Shown in pieces: positions 1-9,758 of a stretch of 64,000 nt of DNA. Both the position numbers and the translations under genes were made by a program. How positions within the stretch are numbered: position 1 is the first letter of the stretch; every line of letters begins with the position of its first letter. Under the pieces are notes generated by a model. It was not told the DNA's origin and did not search any database. It saw only the letters and a list, made by a program, of their open reading frames with translations. This stretch comes from Amphibalanus amphitrite (Eukaryota > Arthropoda > Thecostraca > Balanomorpha > Balanidae). Where the stretch lies: the NCBI RefSeq assembly GCF_019059575.1, contig NW_024881518.1:930001-994000 (forward strand), in the 5' to 3' direction.

Positions 1-537
1 CGTTGCGACCCACCCCGAAGCCTCACCATCCGGGCCATACCGGGGTACACACTGCGCCGCTGGGTGGCTGAGGGGGTCATGGAGGTGCGGAGGTGGTTGG
101 ATGGCCTTCATCCTGACACCTCCAGTGCCCAAGTAATCCTGTGGGTAGGAGGAAACGATGTGTACCCGAAGGACGCCATCAAACTACCAGAGGGGATGAA
201 GACGCGGTTGATGAAAGAAGTTCAGGACCGGATCGGAGAAATACAGAGGATGGGAGTGCACGTCACACTCGTGGGCACCCAGCCGCGGCTGTCCCGGGAT
301 CGGGGCCGACAATGGGAAGAGACGCAAGCCTATGAACTCGAGAAGTCTCTCCGCCAAATCAAGAAGGCTACGGGAGCTGCCGTCATCCCGCTGGGGCGGC
401 GACTCTGTTGCCGCCACGGCAAGCGACGGGTGTATAAGGTGGCAGAGGGGCTCCATCTCGCGGACGGCGTACATCTGAACAAGAGGGGCTACGGGTGCAT
501 CAGTTTGTCATTCCCCAAGTGGCTCCGCATGCGTTAA
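1..537 (+). CDS. SGNH/GDSL-type hydrolase domain, partial, probably from a retroelement
   Basis: The frame is open from the left window edge to a stop at 535-537, so the start lies outside; the first ATG-like start inside would be near 64-79. The protein carries the block GGND at about residues 29-32 counted from position 64, and DGVHLNKRGY near the C-terminus. These correspond to the oxyanion-hole Asn block and the catalytic Asp-x-x-His block of SGNH hydrolases. The N-terminal GDS serine block must lie upstream of the window. Among mobile elements, SGNH domains are known from Ngaro/DIRS-type and some CR1-type retroelements. The GC-rich, intronless context beside a retrotransposon fits such an origin, but a host esterase cannot be excluded. 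Treated as a fossil fragment. Confidence 0.55.
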   Translation, partial: RCDPPRSLTIRAIPGYTLRRWVAEGVMEVRRWLDGLHPDTSSAQVILWVGGNDVYPKDAIKLPEGMKTRLMKEVQDRIGEIQRMGVHVTLVGTQPRLSRDRGRQWEETQAYELEKSLRQIKKATGAAVIPLGRRLCCRHGKRRVYKVAEGLHLADGVHLNKRGYGCISLSFPKWLRMR

Positions 538-734
538 CGGGTGTAGGGCAGGTGGTGAAGGCGGTCGTTCGGGTGGCGGCCCGTGCATCCGTACATGTAT
601 GTAGCAGCGGCTGAATGTGTGTGTTCTTTTGGTGTTGAGGTGTCTCACTTTCGTTCTGGGGCGGCGCAAGTACCTTTTTTTTTTGTTTCGTTAAGCGAGC
701 AAGGAGCGGCTCGACTCAGTAGTAGTATGGAGGC

Positions 735-936
735 TGTGGTGTCGCGAGCTGCTCCCCCCCTGCCCCGGGGCCTGGCGACGCCATTGGCGGCGCCGGCGCG
801 CAGACGCGGGGTTCGAGAGCAGTCGGCCGCCGGCCCGCGCGGGGTGCGGTTGCGGTAGTAGCGATCGGTGTTTGGCGCTCAGGGAAGTTTAACGCAATGC
901 AGCTTTGGTTGTGAATAAAGAACTCACGTTATAACA
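735..936 (+). repeat. 5' LTR of the first Ty3/Gypsy element
   Basis: A 202-bp repeat with TG...CA ends. It carries an AATAAA polyadenylation signal at 914-919 and is very GC-rich in its first half. It matches 6277-6513. Confidence 0.92.
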
Positions 937-1792
937 TCCTGGCGACAAGGATGAGATCAAGGTGAAGCCTTGGAGCTGTGATTGCGAGTGATGGCGAAAC
1001 GGGCCAGTGATCAGTGCGCGGTGGTCAGCGAGAGCGGACAGGCCACGGACGGTGAGGGCGCAAACGTTGCTTAGTACGAATGCTTAGTGCTTAGTATTGC
1101 TTAGTATTTTTATTTTCGCGCTGCTGCTGGTAGTGTGCCTGTCGCGCGGCGGCCGTTGTCCTGGTCCTGGCAGGGTTTTCCATGTGATCGCCGAAATTCG
1201 TGGCGGCCATGATGCCTCGGCAGTGTGGTGTGCGTGCGTGGCGCATGCGTCGGCGTGCTGCACGCTGATTGGTCGGCCGGGGGTGACGCGCAGCTGTGGC
1301 AGCGCGTGTGATTGGCCGATCGGTGCGGCGGAGAGGGCCTCAATGCGGTTTGAGGTGCCTGGTCCCCGAAGCGGGTAATTTCGGCGGGAAGCTGGCGCGC
1401 GGCCGGGCGGTGCGGGACGAGTGCGCATGCGCGCGCGGTGACGTGCGTGTGACGTCACTACCACGTGACGCCCCCGTCGAGAAAAGCGCGGGAAACCGCA
1501 GCTGCAGCGCCAAGTACAGGCGCAGGGCGGCGCGGTGAGCGGTGGCCGACCGGCGTGTGCGGTGACCGACCGGCGTGTGCGGTGACCGGCCGGTGTGAGC
1601 GGTGACCGGCCGGTGTGAGCGGTGACGCCCGGCTGCGGGCCGACCGGTGGAGCGGCTGCGGGCCGCCGGTGGAGCGGCTGCGGGCCGACGGTGGAGCGGC
1701 CGCGGGCCGACGGTGGAGCGGCTGCGGGCCGACGGTGGAGCGGCGGCGAGCCGACCGGAGAAACGACGTGCTGGTGAGAGGGCGGCGGCACG
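937..1792 (+). other. Leader of the first Ty3/Gypsy element with GC-rich tandem repeats
   Basis: About 860 bp separate the 5' LTR from the gag-pol start. From about 1540 to 1765 there are short GC-rich tandem repeats, first units built on GGTGACCGACCGG and then units built on GAGCGGCTGCGGGCCGAC. Frames that cross this region on either strand are repeat artefacts. A long structured leader is plausible for translation control or packaging, but that is inference. Confidence 0.7.
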
Positions 1793-4700
1793 ATGGATCC
1801 AACGGGGATGCAGATAGTGTCTGCGGTGCCGTACCGTCCAGGCACGGACTTTGAAAAGTGGCTCCGGGCATTGGAGCGGTATATGATCGCTGTTGACATT
1901 CAAGGGCCTGCGAGACGGTGTGCAGTCCTGTTGCACCTGGTGGGCCCGGACCTCGCCGATGTCAGCGATTCACTGCCTGAGGAGGACGCCGAGAGACAGG
2001 GAGAAGACGAGTTTGCTCGCCTGAAAAGGAAGCTAACACGGTATCTGGTGCCGAAGAATAATGTGGTGGCGGAAAGAGGAAAGTTTCAAGGGATGAAAAT
2101 GGAGCAGGAAGAGAGTCTGGAGGAGTTCCTGGGCAGACTACGGACGCAAATCCTGCGCTGCGGCTACGAGCCGGCGCAGGTGGACCGTGAGTTGAGAGAC
2201 CGATGCGTCCTGGGCAGCCGAGGTGAGCTACAGAGGAAGCTGGTCCGGGAGGCGGCGCTAAAGGGTGACGACCTCTCTCTGGAGGACGTCCGGCGGACGG
2301 CACGGGCGCACAGGGACGTGATGGATCTGACGACGCGGCTGTCAGGGGCGCCGGCGCCGGCCGAGACGGACGGGGAGGCAGTTCACCTGGTGCGACGCCC
2401 GCAGCGGACGGAGAGGGTCAGGCCGACCGAGCCCCCGGGGCCAGGCACGTGCTTCCGCTGTGGCGGCCGGGGCCACTGGCGGCGCCACTGTCCCAGCGCG
2501 CAGTCGCGGCAGGCCGGCGCGCGGCCCCGGCAGGACGGTGCGCAGCCGCGGCAGGACAGCGGGCAGCCACGGCAGGACAGCGGGCAGCCGCGGCAGGCCG
2601 GCGCGCGGCCATGGCGGGCCGGCGCGCCGCGCTGCTATCGGTGCGGAGAGCGTGGGCATCTGCAGCGTGACTGCGGCAAACAGCGAACTGGCGTGAAGCT
2701 GGTTCAGGACGGCGACCAGGCTGACTGGCAAGTCAGCGCCGTGCAGCCAGCCGCAGCTGAGTGGGCGACGGTCAGGGTGAACGGCCAGGAGTTCACCATG
2801 CTGATCGACACTGGCTCACCGGTGACTATAATCAGCGCGGAGACTCACATCCCCGGTCTGACGCTGCGGCCGAGTGAGCTGCACCTCACGTCATTCACCG
2901 GCCAGCAAATCCGTCTGCGAGGCGAGGCCGACGTCAACGTGGAGACGGACGGCCGAGCGACACGGCTGCGACTCGTCGTGTCCGACATGGGCTCTCACCG
3001 ACCTCTCATGGGACGAGAGTGGATCAAGGCGCTGAGGACGGCGTCGGGTCTGGAGACGCTGAACGTGTGCCCGGTGGCGACTCAGCCGACGCTGAAGGAG
3101 GTGATGGACAAACACCGTGAGGTGTTCAAAGAAGAACTGGGCAGAATCCCGGTGAAGGTGGCGCTCAGACTGAAGGAAGGCGCCAAACCGGTCTATCGAC
3201 GCGCCAGACCAGTGCCGTTTGCGCTACAGCAAGATATCGAGCGGGAGCTCGACAAGTGGCTGGATCAAGGGATCGCCGAGAAGGTGCCTCCTGGACACTT
3301 CTCCGGATGGGGTACGCCGCTCGTACCCATCCCCAAGAAGGACGGCGTGCGGCTGTGCGCGGACTATCGGATCACGGTGAACCCGCAGCTGCAGCCTCTG
3401 AAGTATCCGATGCGCACGCCGGAGGAGCTATTCGCCAGCATCCGAGGGAAAAAGTTCTGCAAGCTGGACTGCAGGAACGCCTATCTCCAGTGTGAGCTGG
3501 ACGAAGAGAGCCGAGAGATGACCACCGTGACCACACACCGTGGTGCGATGCGGATGAACCGTCTCCCGTACGGGATCAGCACCTGTGGAGCGCAGTTCCA
3601 GGCGATCATGGACCAGGTGCTGGATGGTCTTCCAGGAGTCGTCTGTTACCTGGACGACGTGCTGATCGGCGCCGACAGTGACCGTGAGCTGATGGACAGG
3701 CTGGACCGGGTGCTGGAGCGGCTGAAGGACAACGGCGTCCGCCTCAAGAAAGAGAAGTGCCAGTTCGGAGTCCGAGAAGTGGTGTATCTCGGTTGGCGAC
3801 TGTCTGAGGCGGGTCTGAGCCCGGTGCAAGAGAAGACGGCGGCCGTCACAGCAGCACCTGACCCTCGGAACGTGCAGGAGCTGCGATCTCTGATCGGGTC
3901 AGTCAGCTATTATCAGCGGCTGCTGCCCAACCTGTCTACCGTGCTAGCGCCGCTCTACGCGCTACTGAAGACGGGCGTCAAATGGGCATGGACGGCGGAG
4001 TGCGCCGCGGCAGTGCGCCGTGTGAAGGACATGCTGTCCACGGCGCCGGTCCTGATGCGGTACGACCCCGTGCTGCCGCTGCGGCTCGTCACGGACGCCA
4101 GTGCGACAGGAGTCGGAGCGGCTCTGATGCAAGTGACGCCCGAGGGGCTCGAGAGGCCGGTACAGTACGCCTCCCGAACGCTCACTCCAACGGAGAGGAA
4201 GTACGCCCAGGTGGAGAGGGAAGCCGCAGCCGTCTCGTTCGGAGTGCGGCGGTTCCACCAGTTCCTGTTTGGTCGGCCGTTCACCCTGGTGGTCGACAAC
4301 AGGACGCTCTCCAGGATCCTGAACCCGGACCGTGAGCTGCCCTCTCTGGCGGCGGCTCGCATGCAAAGGTATGCGCTGCAGCTCGCGGCGTACCAGTACA
4401 AGATCGAGCTGCGCCGGACGGAGGACATGAGGCTGGCGGACACGATGTCCCGTCTGTCGGTGCCGGACGAGGCGGAGAACCGGCTGTCGGCAGAAGAGGA
4501 GGCGGCGTACGGCGGAGGCGGCGTAATGTTCATCGCCGAACAGGGGCCGTGTCTGACCGCGCAGCAGATAGCAGTGGCCACGCGCCGAGACCCGGTGCTC
4601 GCCCGCGCTCTGGCGGCGGTGCGATCGGGCTGGCCGGCGGTGGTGGACCCGGACCTGGCTCCCTTCAAGAATCGCCGAGAGGAGCTGACGACCGAGGCCG

Positions 4701-6184
4701 ACTGTCTGCTCTGGGGCGGCCGAGTCGTCATCCCGACCAACCTGCGCGACACCGTCAAGCGGGAGCTGCATGAGGGTCACTTCGGCTGCACTCGCATGAA
4801 GCAGCTGGCGAGGCGCTTTGTGTGGTGGCCGGGACTCGATGCTGAGCTGGAGGCGCTGGCTCGCGGGTGTCAGGCGTGCGTCTCAAAGCGAGCTGAGCCG
4901 CCGCAGGCGACACGGCACCCGTGGGAGCCGACGGACGGCCCGTGGCAGCGGGTGCATGCCGATTTTGCCGGACCTCTGAAGGGCACCTGGTTCCTGGTGA
5001 TGGTGGATAGTTTCTCCAAGTGGGCTGAAATGATCCCAATGAAGACGACCACGTCCGAGCGGACCGTAGCGGTGATGAGGACGGTTTTTGCTCGTCTCGG
5101 ACTACCACTGGTGCTGGTAACGGACAATGGCCCACAGTTCACGAGCCAGGAATTCGCCCAGTTCGCCAGCTCTAACGGGATCCGACATGTCAGAGTGGCG
5201 CCCCATCACCCATCGTCTAATGGGATGGCGGAGCGAGCGGTCGGCTCGCTAAAAAACTCACTGAAGGCGACTCTGGCAGCAGACGACAGCGGAGGCATGG
5301 AACTGGCGCTCGCCCGAGTTCTGATGGCGTACAGAGTGACGCCCCACGCCGCGACCGGACGGACTCCCGCTGAGATGCTGTTCGGGCGGAACCTCCGCAC
5401 TCGTATGAACCTCATGGTTCCGAGCGCCGAGACAGCTCTGCAGGCGGCTCGGGACCGGCAGCGTGAGACGGCCGGCGGACGGAGCAGGGAATTCGCCGTG
5501 GGAGCTACAGTGTGGGCCCGCTCGTATGACGGTCGTCAGAAGTGGGTCCGCGGCACGGTGGTCGCCCGCCCCGGTCCCGTGTCGTATGAAGTGGACGTGG
5601 GACACGTGATCTGGTCGCGCCACGTTGACCAGCTGTTGGCGGCGGCGGCTGACCCAGGGAACGGCGCCAGTGGTGACGTCAGAGCGACGACCGGCGGTGA
5701 CGTCAGAGCGACGACCGGCGGTGACGTCAGAGCGGCGACCAGTGGTGACGTCAGAGCGACGACCGGCGGTGACGTCAGAGCGACGACCGGCGGTGACCGG
5801 GCTGGTGGCGCCGGCGGCAGCGCCGGGCGCCCTGTCGGAGACGATCGCGCCTATGGCCTCGGTGACGGCAGCCGCGCCGGCGGCGCCGGTCAGGCCTGTG
5901 ACCGGGGAGGAGCCGGCCGTGCCGGTGATCTCGGCGGCGGCGGTGATGCCGTCAGCGGCGGCGGTAGTGCCGGTGACCTCAGCGGCGGCGGTGATGCCGT
6001 CAGCGGCGGCGGTAGTGCCGGTGACCTCGGCGGCGGCGGTGATACCGGTGACCTCAGCGGCTACAGTCACACCGGCGGTGGCGGTGATGTCGGTGACGGC
6101 GGCGGCGGGGACACCGAGGGCCCCTCACAACGCCGTTCCGCTCGGCGCCGGAGGTGCCCGAGGCGACTGATCGCCGAGGTTTAA
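1793..6184 (+). CDS. Gag-Pol polyprotein (Ty3/Gypsy)
   Basis: A single 1,463-residue frame. Gag occupies roughly the first 300 residues and ends with two CCHC zinc knuckles, near residue 219 (CFRCGGRGHWRRHC) and residue 280 (CYRCGERGHLQRDC). Protease follows with MLIDTGS near 336. Reverse transcriptase spans about 460-650 with the catalytic YLDD near 617. RNase H begins at LVTDAS near 765. Integrase has an HHCC finger (HEGHFGC ... GCQAC) near 990 and a DDE core with VHADFAG, VTDNGPQF and a Glu in NGMAERAVG. The last 170 residues are low-complexity Gly/Asp/Ser repeats. Gag and pol share one frame, as in Mag-like Gypsy lineages. It looks intact. Confidence 0.93.
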   Translation: MDPTGMQIVSAVPYRPGTDFEKWLRALERYMIAVDIQGPARRCAVLLHLVGPDLADVSDSLPEEDAERQGEDEFARLKRKLTRYLVPKNNVVAERGKFQGMKMEQEESLEEFLGRLRTQILRCGYEPAQVDRELRDRCVLGSRGELQRKLVREAALKGDDLSLEDVRRTARAHRDVMDLTTRLSGAPAPAETDGEAVHLVRRPQRTERVRPTEPPGPGTCFRCGGRGHWRRHCPSAQSRQAGARPRQDGAQPRQDSGQPRQDSGQPRQAGARPWRAGAPRCYRCGERGHLQRDCGKQRTGVKLVQDGDQADWQVSAVQPAAAEWATVRVNGQEFTMLIDTGSPVTIISAETHIPGLTLRPSELHLTSFTGQQIRLRGEADVNVETDGRATRLRLVVSDMGSHRPLMGREWIKALRTASGLETLNVCPVATQPTLKEVMDKHREVFKEELGRIPVKVALRLKEGAKPVYRRARPVPFALQQDIERELDKWLDQGIAEKVPPGHFSGWGTPLVPIPKKDGVRLCADYRITVNPQLQPLKYPMRTPEELFASIRGKKFCKLDCRNAYLQCELDEESREMTTVTTHRGAMRMNRLPYGISTCGAQFQAIMDQVLDGLPGVVCYLDDVLIGADSDRELMDRLDRVLERLKDNGVRLKKEKCQFGVREVVYLGWRLSEAGLSPVQEKTAAVTAAPDPRNVQELRSLIGSVSYYQRLLPNLSTVLAPLYALLKTGVKWAWTAECAAAVRRVKDMLSTAPVLMRYDPVLPLRLVTDASATGVGAALMQVTPEGLERPVQYASRTLTPTERKYAQVEREAAAVSFGVRRFHQFLFGRPFTLVVDNRTLSRILNPDRELPSLAAARMQRYALQLAAYQYKIELRRTEDMRLADTMSRLSVPDEAENRLSAEEEAAYGGGGVMFIAEQGPCLTAQQIAVATRRDPVLARALAAVRSGWPAVVDPDLAPFKNRREELTTEADCLLWGGRVVIPTNLRDTVKRELHEGHFGCTRMKQLARRFVWWPGLDAELEALARGCQACVSKRAEPPQATRHPWEPTDGPWQRVHADFAGPLKGTWFLVMVDSFSKWAEMIPMKTTTSERTVAVMRTVFARLGLPLVLVTDNGPQFTSQEFAQFASSNGIRHVRVAPHHPSSNGMAERAVGSLKNSLKATLAADDSGGMELALARVLMAYRVTPHAATGRTPAEMLFGRNLRTRMNLMVPSAETALQAARDRQRETAGGRSREFAVGATVWARSYDGRQKWVRGTVVARPGPVSYEVDVGHVIWSRHVDQLLAAAADPGNGASGDVRATTGGDVRATTGGDVRAATSGDVRATTGGDVRATTGGDRAGGAGGSAGRPVGDDRAYGLGDGSRAGGAGQACDRGGAGRAGDLGGGGDAVSGGGSAGDLSGGGDAVSGGGSAGDLGGGGDTGDLSGYSHTGGGGDVGDGGGGDTEGPSQRRSARRRRCPRRLIAEV

Positions 6185-6276
6185 AATGTGTTTGTTTCCA
6201 CGTTCCCACGCGTAATGTGTTCCGTTTTAAGGGCGGCAGGTTAAAGTGAATGTGTTCCGTTTTAAGGGCGGCAGGG

Positions 6277-6513
6277 TGTGGTGTCGCGAGCTGCTCCCCC
6301 CCTGCCCCGGGGCCTGGCGACGCCATTTGCTCCCCCCTGCCCGGGGGCCTGGCGACGCCATTGGCGGCGCCGGCGCGCAGACGCGGGGTTCGAGAGCAGT
6401 CGGCCGCCGGCCCGCGCGGGGTGCGGTTGCGGTAGTAGCGATCGGTGTTTGGCGCTCAGGGAAGTTTAACGCAATGCAGCTTTGGTTGTGAATAAAGAAC
6501 TCACGTTATAACA
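6277..6513 (+). repeat. 3' LTR of the first Ty3/Gypsy element
   Basis: A 237-bp copy of 735-936 that contains an extra 35-bp tandem duplication around the CCTGGCGACGCCATT segment. About 60 bp before it (6217-6276), a purine-rich block ending GGGCGGCAGGG is itself present twice. Confidence 0.92.
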
Positions 6514-6518
6514 GAGGC

Positions 6519-7286
6519 GGCTGTGTATGATACTGTTGACTGTTGAGGCATAGCCGTAGCAGCTCGGTGACTCAATGTGTGGCGGACCATCCCGGTGCTT
6601 ACCCTCCCCTGCGCGGCCGGCGCGAGGAAGCAGCCTGGTTTTGTGGCGAGGCGTGGTTGTTTGTTCGTGTCGCGGGGAGACATGTTCGCGGTATTTCTTG
6701 TGCGGATCATCGTTGTTACATCGTGCGCGTTGTGCTAGGGGGGAGGGGTGTTACGGGCCGCCCCTGGGCGGGCGCCCGGCGCCGCCCGTGGCGCGGGCCG
6801 CCCCTGGGCGAGCGCCTGGCGCCGCCCGTGGCGCGGCCCGGCGAGTGGTCGCGGCGCCGCCGCCCGGCTGGCGGCGGCTGGGGAGTGGGCGCGCCGCGGC
6901 GAGCGGGCAGTCGGTCGCGGGACGCGGAACGGGGTGTTGTGCCTGTAATATATGTGCCTGTAATACTATTATGGTTTATCAACAAAAGCCATCTTCTGAG
7001 AACTGTCTCGTGCGTGACAGGTAGCAGATGACCGTTGAAATATGCTAACGTGCTATACCTAGATTTCACCAATCTCTTTCCACTAGTTATTTCTGATAGG
7101 TCAATCGTTTTAGCAACAGTGTATAAACACCAAAACAGTGGGGCGTACTAACTACTGAACGAACAGCTACAGGGCAAGCTCGCACCCACGAAAACGATCT
7201 CACGACGCTTGTAATCCGGTAGACTTATGCGTTGTTGAAAAAAAAATGAAGCAGCCAGCGTCTATTCGCTGATACACATCCGTTTG
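6519..7286. other. GC-rich sequence continuing the pre-insertion site, no gene seen
   Basis: This is the right-hand flank of the first Gypsy insertion and was once contiguous with 538-734. It contains a GC-rich unit of about 38 bp in tandem at 6757-6836 and AT-rich sequence after 6940. It may be the terminal non-coding part of the element that carried the SGNH frame, but no matching second terminus lies in the window. Confidence 0.35.
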
Positions 7287-7292
7287 TTTATT
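7287..7292 (-). promoter_or_regulatory. Polyadenylation signal AATAAA for the THAP gene
   Basis: TTTATT on the plus strand reads AATAAA on the minus strand, about 120 bp downstream of the THAP stop codon at 7410-7412. Confidence 0.5.
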
Positions 7293-7409
7293 TTTTTTCA
7301 CTTCTGGCAGAAGTATTTGCCTGATAAACGTCCATCACATTCTGGCTCTCGAGCAGACGTTTTCTGAGCCTTGGGCATAGCCCCACCTGGTCTCCCGGTT
7401 TGACTGGTG

Positions 7410-9758
7410 TCACCTGCGACTGGCAGCCGTGGGTTTGGATGAACTGGCTTCCTGAGAAGTCTCAGCGGGTCCTCCTGTCTCCGAGCAGGTATTACCATCC
7501 GAGACGGGTAGCCGTATGTCAACGTCCTCAGATGAGAACACAATATCGATCCCATTCCAGTCAATGATAGGGAGTTGCACAGCCTCTGAAAAAGAACATA
7601 AAATGTGTAATTGTGCATGCATCATGTAGATATTTGTAGGTATTATAGATACTATTTTATAATATCACTGAGGCTTAACCCGCGCCCCACTGGGGGGGGG
7701 GGGGCTATTTATAGCCCCCCTCCCGTTTTTCTGCAATAACTTCCAAACCGCTTGACGTATCGACGCTAAACTTTCAGTACCTTCGGCTGAATCAATTTGA
7801 CACCTTGTGTCAAAATTTGAACTTCATACCTACCATAGGTCGGCCGGAAATGACGTCAGAGTGACGTCATGTTCGGCCGATTTCGACGCAAAACATTGAA
7901 CAACGGCAATCGCTCCCAAGAGCTCAGTTTTTAAGCTAGATCCAATTTCTTTGCATGACAGGACTCACAATAGACTGCGCTATCAAACTGCTATCTCGGA
8001 TTTTCGAAATTTTGAAAATTTCGAAAATTTTATATAATAAAATTCAAAATTTATATTTTTTATATTTTTTTTCAAAAACTTTTTGACTTTTCGAAAAAAC
8101 CGGAATATATGTGATAGAACGCATTATTATGACTAACTCTAGCAAGTTTTAGCAAAATATCTTCAAAAATGGCCAAGTTATACGCATTATTGCAAAAAAT
8201 TAACAATTATTAATTTTTCAAATCAATTTTTCAGCACGAATTTGACATCGTACGCCAATATAAATAGCACCATCGTGTTCCTGAGCTCAAACTGCATCCA
8301 ATAGACACCTTTTTGTTGAAAAATGTTAACTTCAAAATTTGACCTTTTTTGACCTGAAAGTGACCTGACCTAAGCGAAATTTGACTCAAAATGACCTCGA
8401 ATGACACAGACGACGTCAAATTCGCAATGTTTGGCCTAAATGGACCATAAAACATGTGTCACGTGACCGACGGATGATATAATATTTTCGTGACCTGTGA
8501 TGACCTGACCTTGACCTGAAAATCAAAGTACAAGTTTGGTACCCTCAGAGTATCTAGAGCATCTGTTCACGAGTGTGTGAACCAAAAATGAGCCTGATCT
8601 GACTTGTAAGACGGCGGCCAGAGCCCAAAACGTGAAGAAGCCAAAATGCTAATAATTTTTACTTTGACCTGACCTGTGACGTCATCAGTGACCTCGAGGT
8701 CAATGAAATTAGGTTTCGCTCGACAGTTTTTCCGGGGCTATCAGACGCCGTTTGAATTTTGACGATCGGCCCAGTAGTTTCGGAGTTAGGAGGGGGGCTA
8801 TGAATAGCCCCCCCCCCCCCAGTAGGGCGTGTTATACGCAGACCCCAGTGGGGCGCGGGTTAAATAAGGCATGTTCTGAACAAAATGAGACATTCTTATT
8901 TGGATTTGAACTCTCGAGTCTAAAAATAGCGTGATCAATATTGATCATTAACAATTGACAATCGCTAAACAGATCACATTGCTACGCCATGGTGCTTGAA
9001 GTAAAATGCCACTTAGAAGGCTATCAATTAAACAACAGAAAATTTGGCGTCGGTTGCAAATTCTTACCTTTTTCAATATATTTCACAGGACTGGCCTGTT
9101 GGACCGGCGAGAGTCTTCGAATTGTGACCGGCTTTGGCGGGTTGGACACATTAAAAATGGTGGGAACTGCGTCACGTTTCAGCCGCCTGCTTCCACCCGG
9201 ATAGTAATAAGAAGGCTCAAAGTGTTCTGAGCACAGCCTGATGTTTTCATAGAGGTACTCGGGGGACTTGTCAATTAGGTCCGCCCGCTGACAGAGCTGC
9301 ACCCACTGGCTCGACCTGCGGCACGGGGAATTAGAGGCACATTTTTGTGATGCATTTTACACTATACACATTCTCAAAGAAGCAATGCAGGTAGACTAGT
9401 GCATTACACAGGTTTGCTCAGTTTGCTAACCCTGGCCCCGTTAGGTCCTAAGCTCATAACGCAAGCCGTCGGGATGTATATGCGACCCTCTGGCGATTGG
9501 CACATAGGTATTGCACGCAGAAACACCAAATTTACAGGGAAGCTAAGTGGAACTTTCAAAGACAGCGCAAAAAGCCAAGCAGTCATTGGCCCATTTTGAC
9601 TTGCAGAGATCTGTAGGTAAGTAGGTACCTTCCTACTACCCTACTCACCTTGCTGGATCAATGGGAAAACGGTGAAACGATAGATGGCGCATCCCTCCCT
9701 TCCGATTACGACAGCCAATTGCACCGCAATATGAGCCTTCTGTCTGAAGAGATTTCAT
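7410..9758 (-). CDS. THAP-domain zinc-finger protein, three exons, 177 aa
   Basis: The coding exons read complement(join(7410..7585, 9068..9315, 9649..9758)), 534 nt in total. The start ATG at 9756-9758 gives MKSLQTEGSYCGAIGC. Exon 1 ends at a GTGAGT donor, exon 2 begins after GCCGCAG and ends at GTAAGA, and exon 3 begins after TTTTTCAG; both junction phases agree. The THAP fold is clear: zinc ligands C11 and C16, C65 and H68 (LCSEHF), invariant P32 (HRFP) and W41 (QWVQLC), and AVPTIF at 86-91. THAP domains bind DNA in a sequence-specific way, usually as nuclear regulators. The C-terminal half is acidic and unstructured-looking (DWNGIDIVFSSEDVD). It could be a host gene or a domesticated THAP transposase remnant. 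Intron 2 holds a TTAA-flanked repeat. Confidence 0.85.
7679..8859 (+). mobile_element. TTAA-flanked non-autonomous element, family A copy 1
   Basis: TTAA at 7675-7678 and 8860-8863 flank inverted termini CCCGCGCCCCACTGGGG (7679-7695) and its exact complement (8843-8859). Just inside each end is a G-run hairpin around CTATTTATAG or CTATGAATAG. The right end carries the GCCC-ACTGGGG block twice, the left end once. The TTAA target and CCC start resemble piggyBac-type MITEs. No transposase is encoded. The interior has many TGACCTGACCT segments. It sits in intron 2 of the THAP gene. Confidence 0.85.

Larger units (their letters stand above)
735..6513 (+). mobile_element. Ty3/Gypsy LTR retrotransposon, looks whole, young
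   Basis: The element is bounded by direct repeats that start TGTGG and end AACA (735-936 and 6277-6513). It is flanked by a 5-bp target duplication GAGGC at 730-734 and 6514-6518. A primer-binding-like TGGCGAC follows the 5' LTR by three bases, and a purine-rich tract lies just before the 3' LTR. One long gag-pol frame fills the interior, with the order protease, reverse transcriptase, RNase H, integrase that defines Ty3/Gypsy. The LTRs are identical by eye except for a 35-bp internal tandem duplication in the 3' copy, which points to a recent insertion. It interrupts the sequence downstream of the SGNH fragment. Confidence 0.95.

Noticed and set aside
1084-1936. Minus-strand Pro/Arg-rich frames of 137-271 codons
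   Set aside because: They lie in the GC-rich tandem-repeat leader of the Gypsy element and have no domain.
3955-4780. Minus-strand frames of about 270 codons opposite pol
   Set aside because: Antisense shadows of the GC-rich pol frame; the plus strand carries all recognised motifs.
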